Assembly (NCBI GenBank): GCA_018830385.1
Contig: JAHJSO010000061.1
Location: 1 to 5,061 of the forward strand
Length of the DNA: 5,061 nt
Direction of reading: 5' to 3'
Source: Elusimicrobiota bacterium
GTDB lineage: Bacteria > Elusimicrobiota > Endomicrobiia > CG1-02-37-114 > JAHJSO01
In this document: in pieces, positions 4,765 to 5,061 of the stretch
How the letters are laid out: each line of letters opens with the position of its first letter
How positions within the stretch are numbered: the first letter of the stretch is position 1
Notes under the pieces: generated by a model
What the model saw: only the letters and a program-made list of their open reading frames with translations
Databases searched by the model: none
What the model was told of the DNA's origin: nothing
Made by a program: the position numbers and the translations under genes

Positions 4765-5061
4765 AAGGTATTTCCTCCTTTATCTTCTCTATTGCCCTGC
4801 GCGCCCGGGTATTGCCGGGGTTGAACCTCAATGAGAGTTCCAGGTGCCTTATTGCCTCCGTGAGATTCCCCGTAGAATACATAACAAGCCCCCGTTCATA
4901 ATATCTTTCTGCCGTCTCAGCGGCTAACCCGCTTACGCCGGTGTCGGCTCCCTGTCCCGACCCATCGCCCTGCCCGGAACCCGCTCCCTTGCCGGCCCCC
5001 GCACCCGTCCGTCTTGATTTAATCATACCCTTCATCTCCGATATTGTTTTGTCAATTTCAA
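4757..5061 (-). CDS. Gly-rich, single-TPR protein of unknown function, N-terminus beyond window edge
   Basis: The frame stays open to the right edge (100 codons visible), so the true start is probably outside; ATG 5035 is only the first ATG seen. Visible parts, in order: a charged, probably helical stretch (EIDKTISEMKGMIKSRR); a low-complexity Gly/Ala/Ser/Gln linker (5008-4937) with two GSGQG units; and one 34-residue tetratricopeptide repeat starting AERYYERG and ending RFNPGN, with Gly8, Ala20, Leu24, Ser27 and Pro32 in their consensus places. A basic/acidic capping helix (TRARRAIEKIKEEI) ends the protein. TPRs mediate protein binding; TadD and secretin pilotins also carry them, which makes an accessory role for the secretin plausible. 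Its stop overlaps the secretin CTG start by 8 bases, and the last codons contain the secretin ribosome binding site. Function and location are not known. Confidence 0.82.
   Translation of the reverse strand, partial: EIDKTISEMKGMIKSRRTGAGAGKGAGSGQGDGSGQGADTGVSGLAAETAERYYERGLVMYSTGNLTEAIRHLELSLRFNPGNTRARRAIEKIKEEIPSD
4774..4780 (-). promoter_or_regulatory. Ribosome binding site deciding the secretin CTG start
   Basis: On the minus strand this is AAGGAGG, inside the 3' end of the TPR gene. It lies 9 bases from CTG 4764 and 12 from ATT 4761, and far (about 75 bases) from ATG 4698. That supports initiation ahead of the signal peptide. Confidence 0.8.

Noticed and set aside
4937..5008. Gly-rich coding stretch as a DNA tandem repeat
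   Set aside because: The two GSGQG units differ in codons and no exact DNA repeat of useful length is seen. It is a protein-level linker.

Overview
The window is one gene-dense segment of a Tad/Flp-type pilus locus (the CpaB-CpaC-CpaF family of type IVc pili). Every gene I can support lies on the minus strand, so transcription runs from position 5061 down to 1. In that order it holds: the C-terminal part of a Gly-rich, single-TPR protein (5061-4757, running off the right edge); a very small secretin (4764-4024); a CpaF/TadA ATPase whose C-terminus continues in frame into a Flp-pilin-like segment (3982-2753); a TadE-like pseudopilin (2756-2265); a TadG-like protein (2271-1336); a second TadE-like pseudopilin (1351-935); a canonical small Flp pilin (904-725); and a CpaB/RcpC SAF-domain protein (728-1, running off the left edge).

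The genes are almost seamless. Six of the seven junctions are overlaps or gaps of at most 30 bases, and the largest gap (about 41 bases) lies between the secretin and cpaF. I see no terminator, no convincing promoter, no RNA gene, no mobile element and no CRISPR array. The layout implies a single polycistronic message with translational coupling. The strongest ribosome binding site, a 10-base match to the anti-Shine-Dalgarno sequence, sits in front of the Flp pilin, which should be the most abundant product.

Working together, CpaF would power pilus assembly from the cytoplasm, Flp would be the major subunit, the TadE/TadG-like proteins would be minor pseudopilins or base and tip components, and CpaB with the secretin would form the envelope-spanning channel. 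The TPR protein is probably an accessory or pilotin-like partner of the secretin. The inner-membrane platform proteins (TadB/TadC), the prepilin peptidase (TadV) and TadZ/CpaE are not in the window and must lie outside it or elsewhere.

The most unusual points are the CpaF ATPase with a C-terminal Flp-like prepilin segment preceded by an in-frame internal ATG; a secretin reduced to a signal peptide plus the C-terminal barrel domain, apparently started at a CTG codon; and a count of five type IV prepilin-like N-terminal segments in about 5 kb. A secretin points to a diderm bacterium. Base composition is roughly balanced. An uncultured lineage is plausible, but I cannot assign a phylum from the sequence alone.
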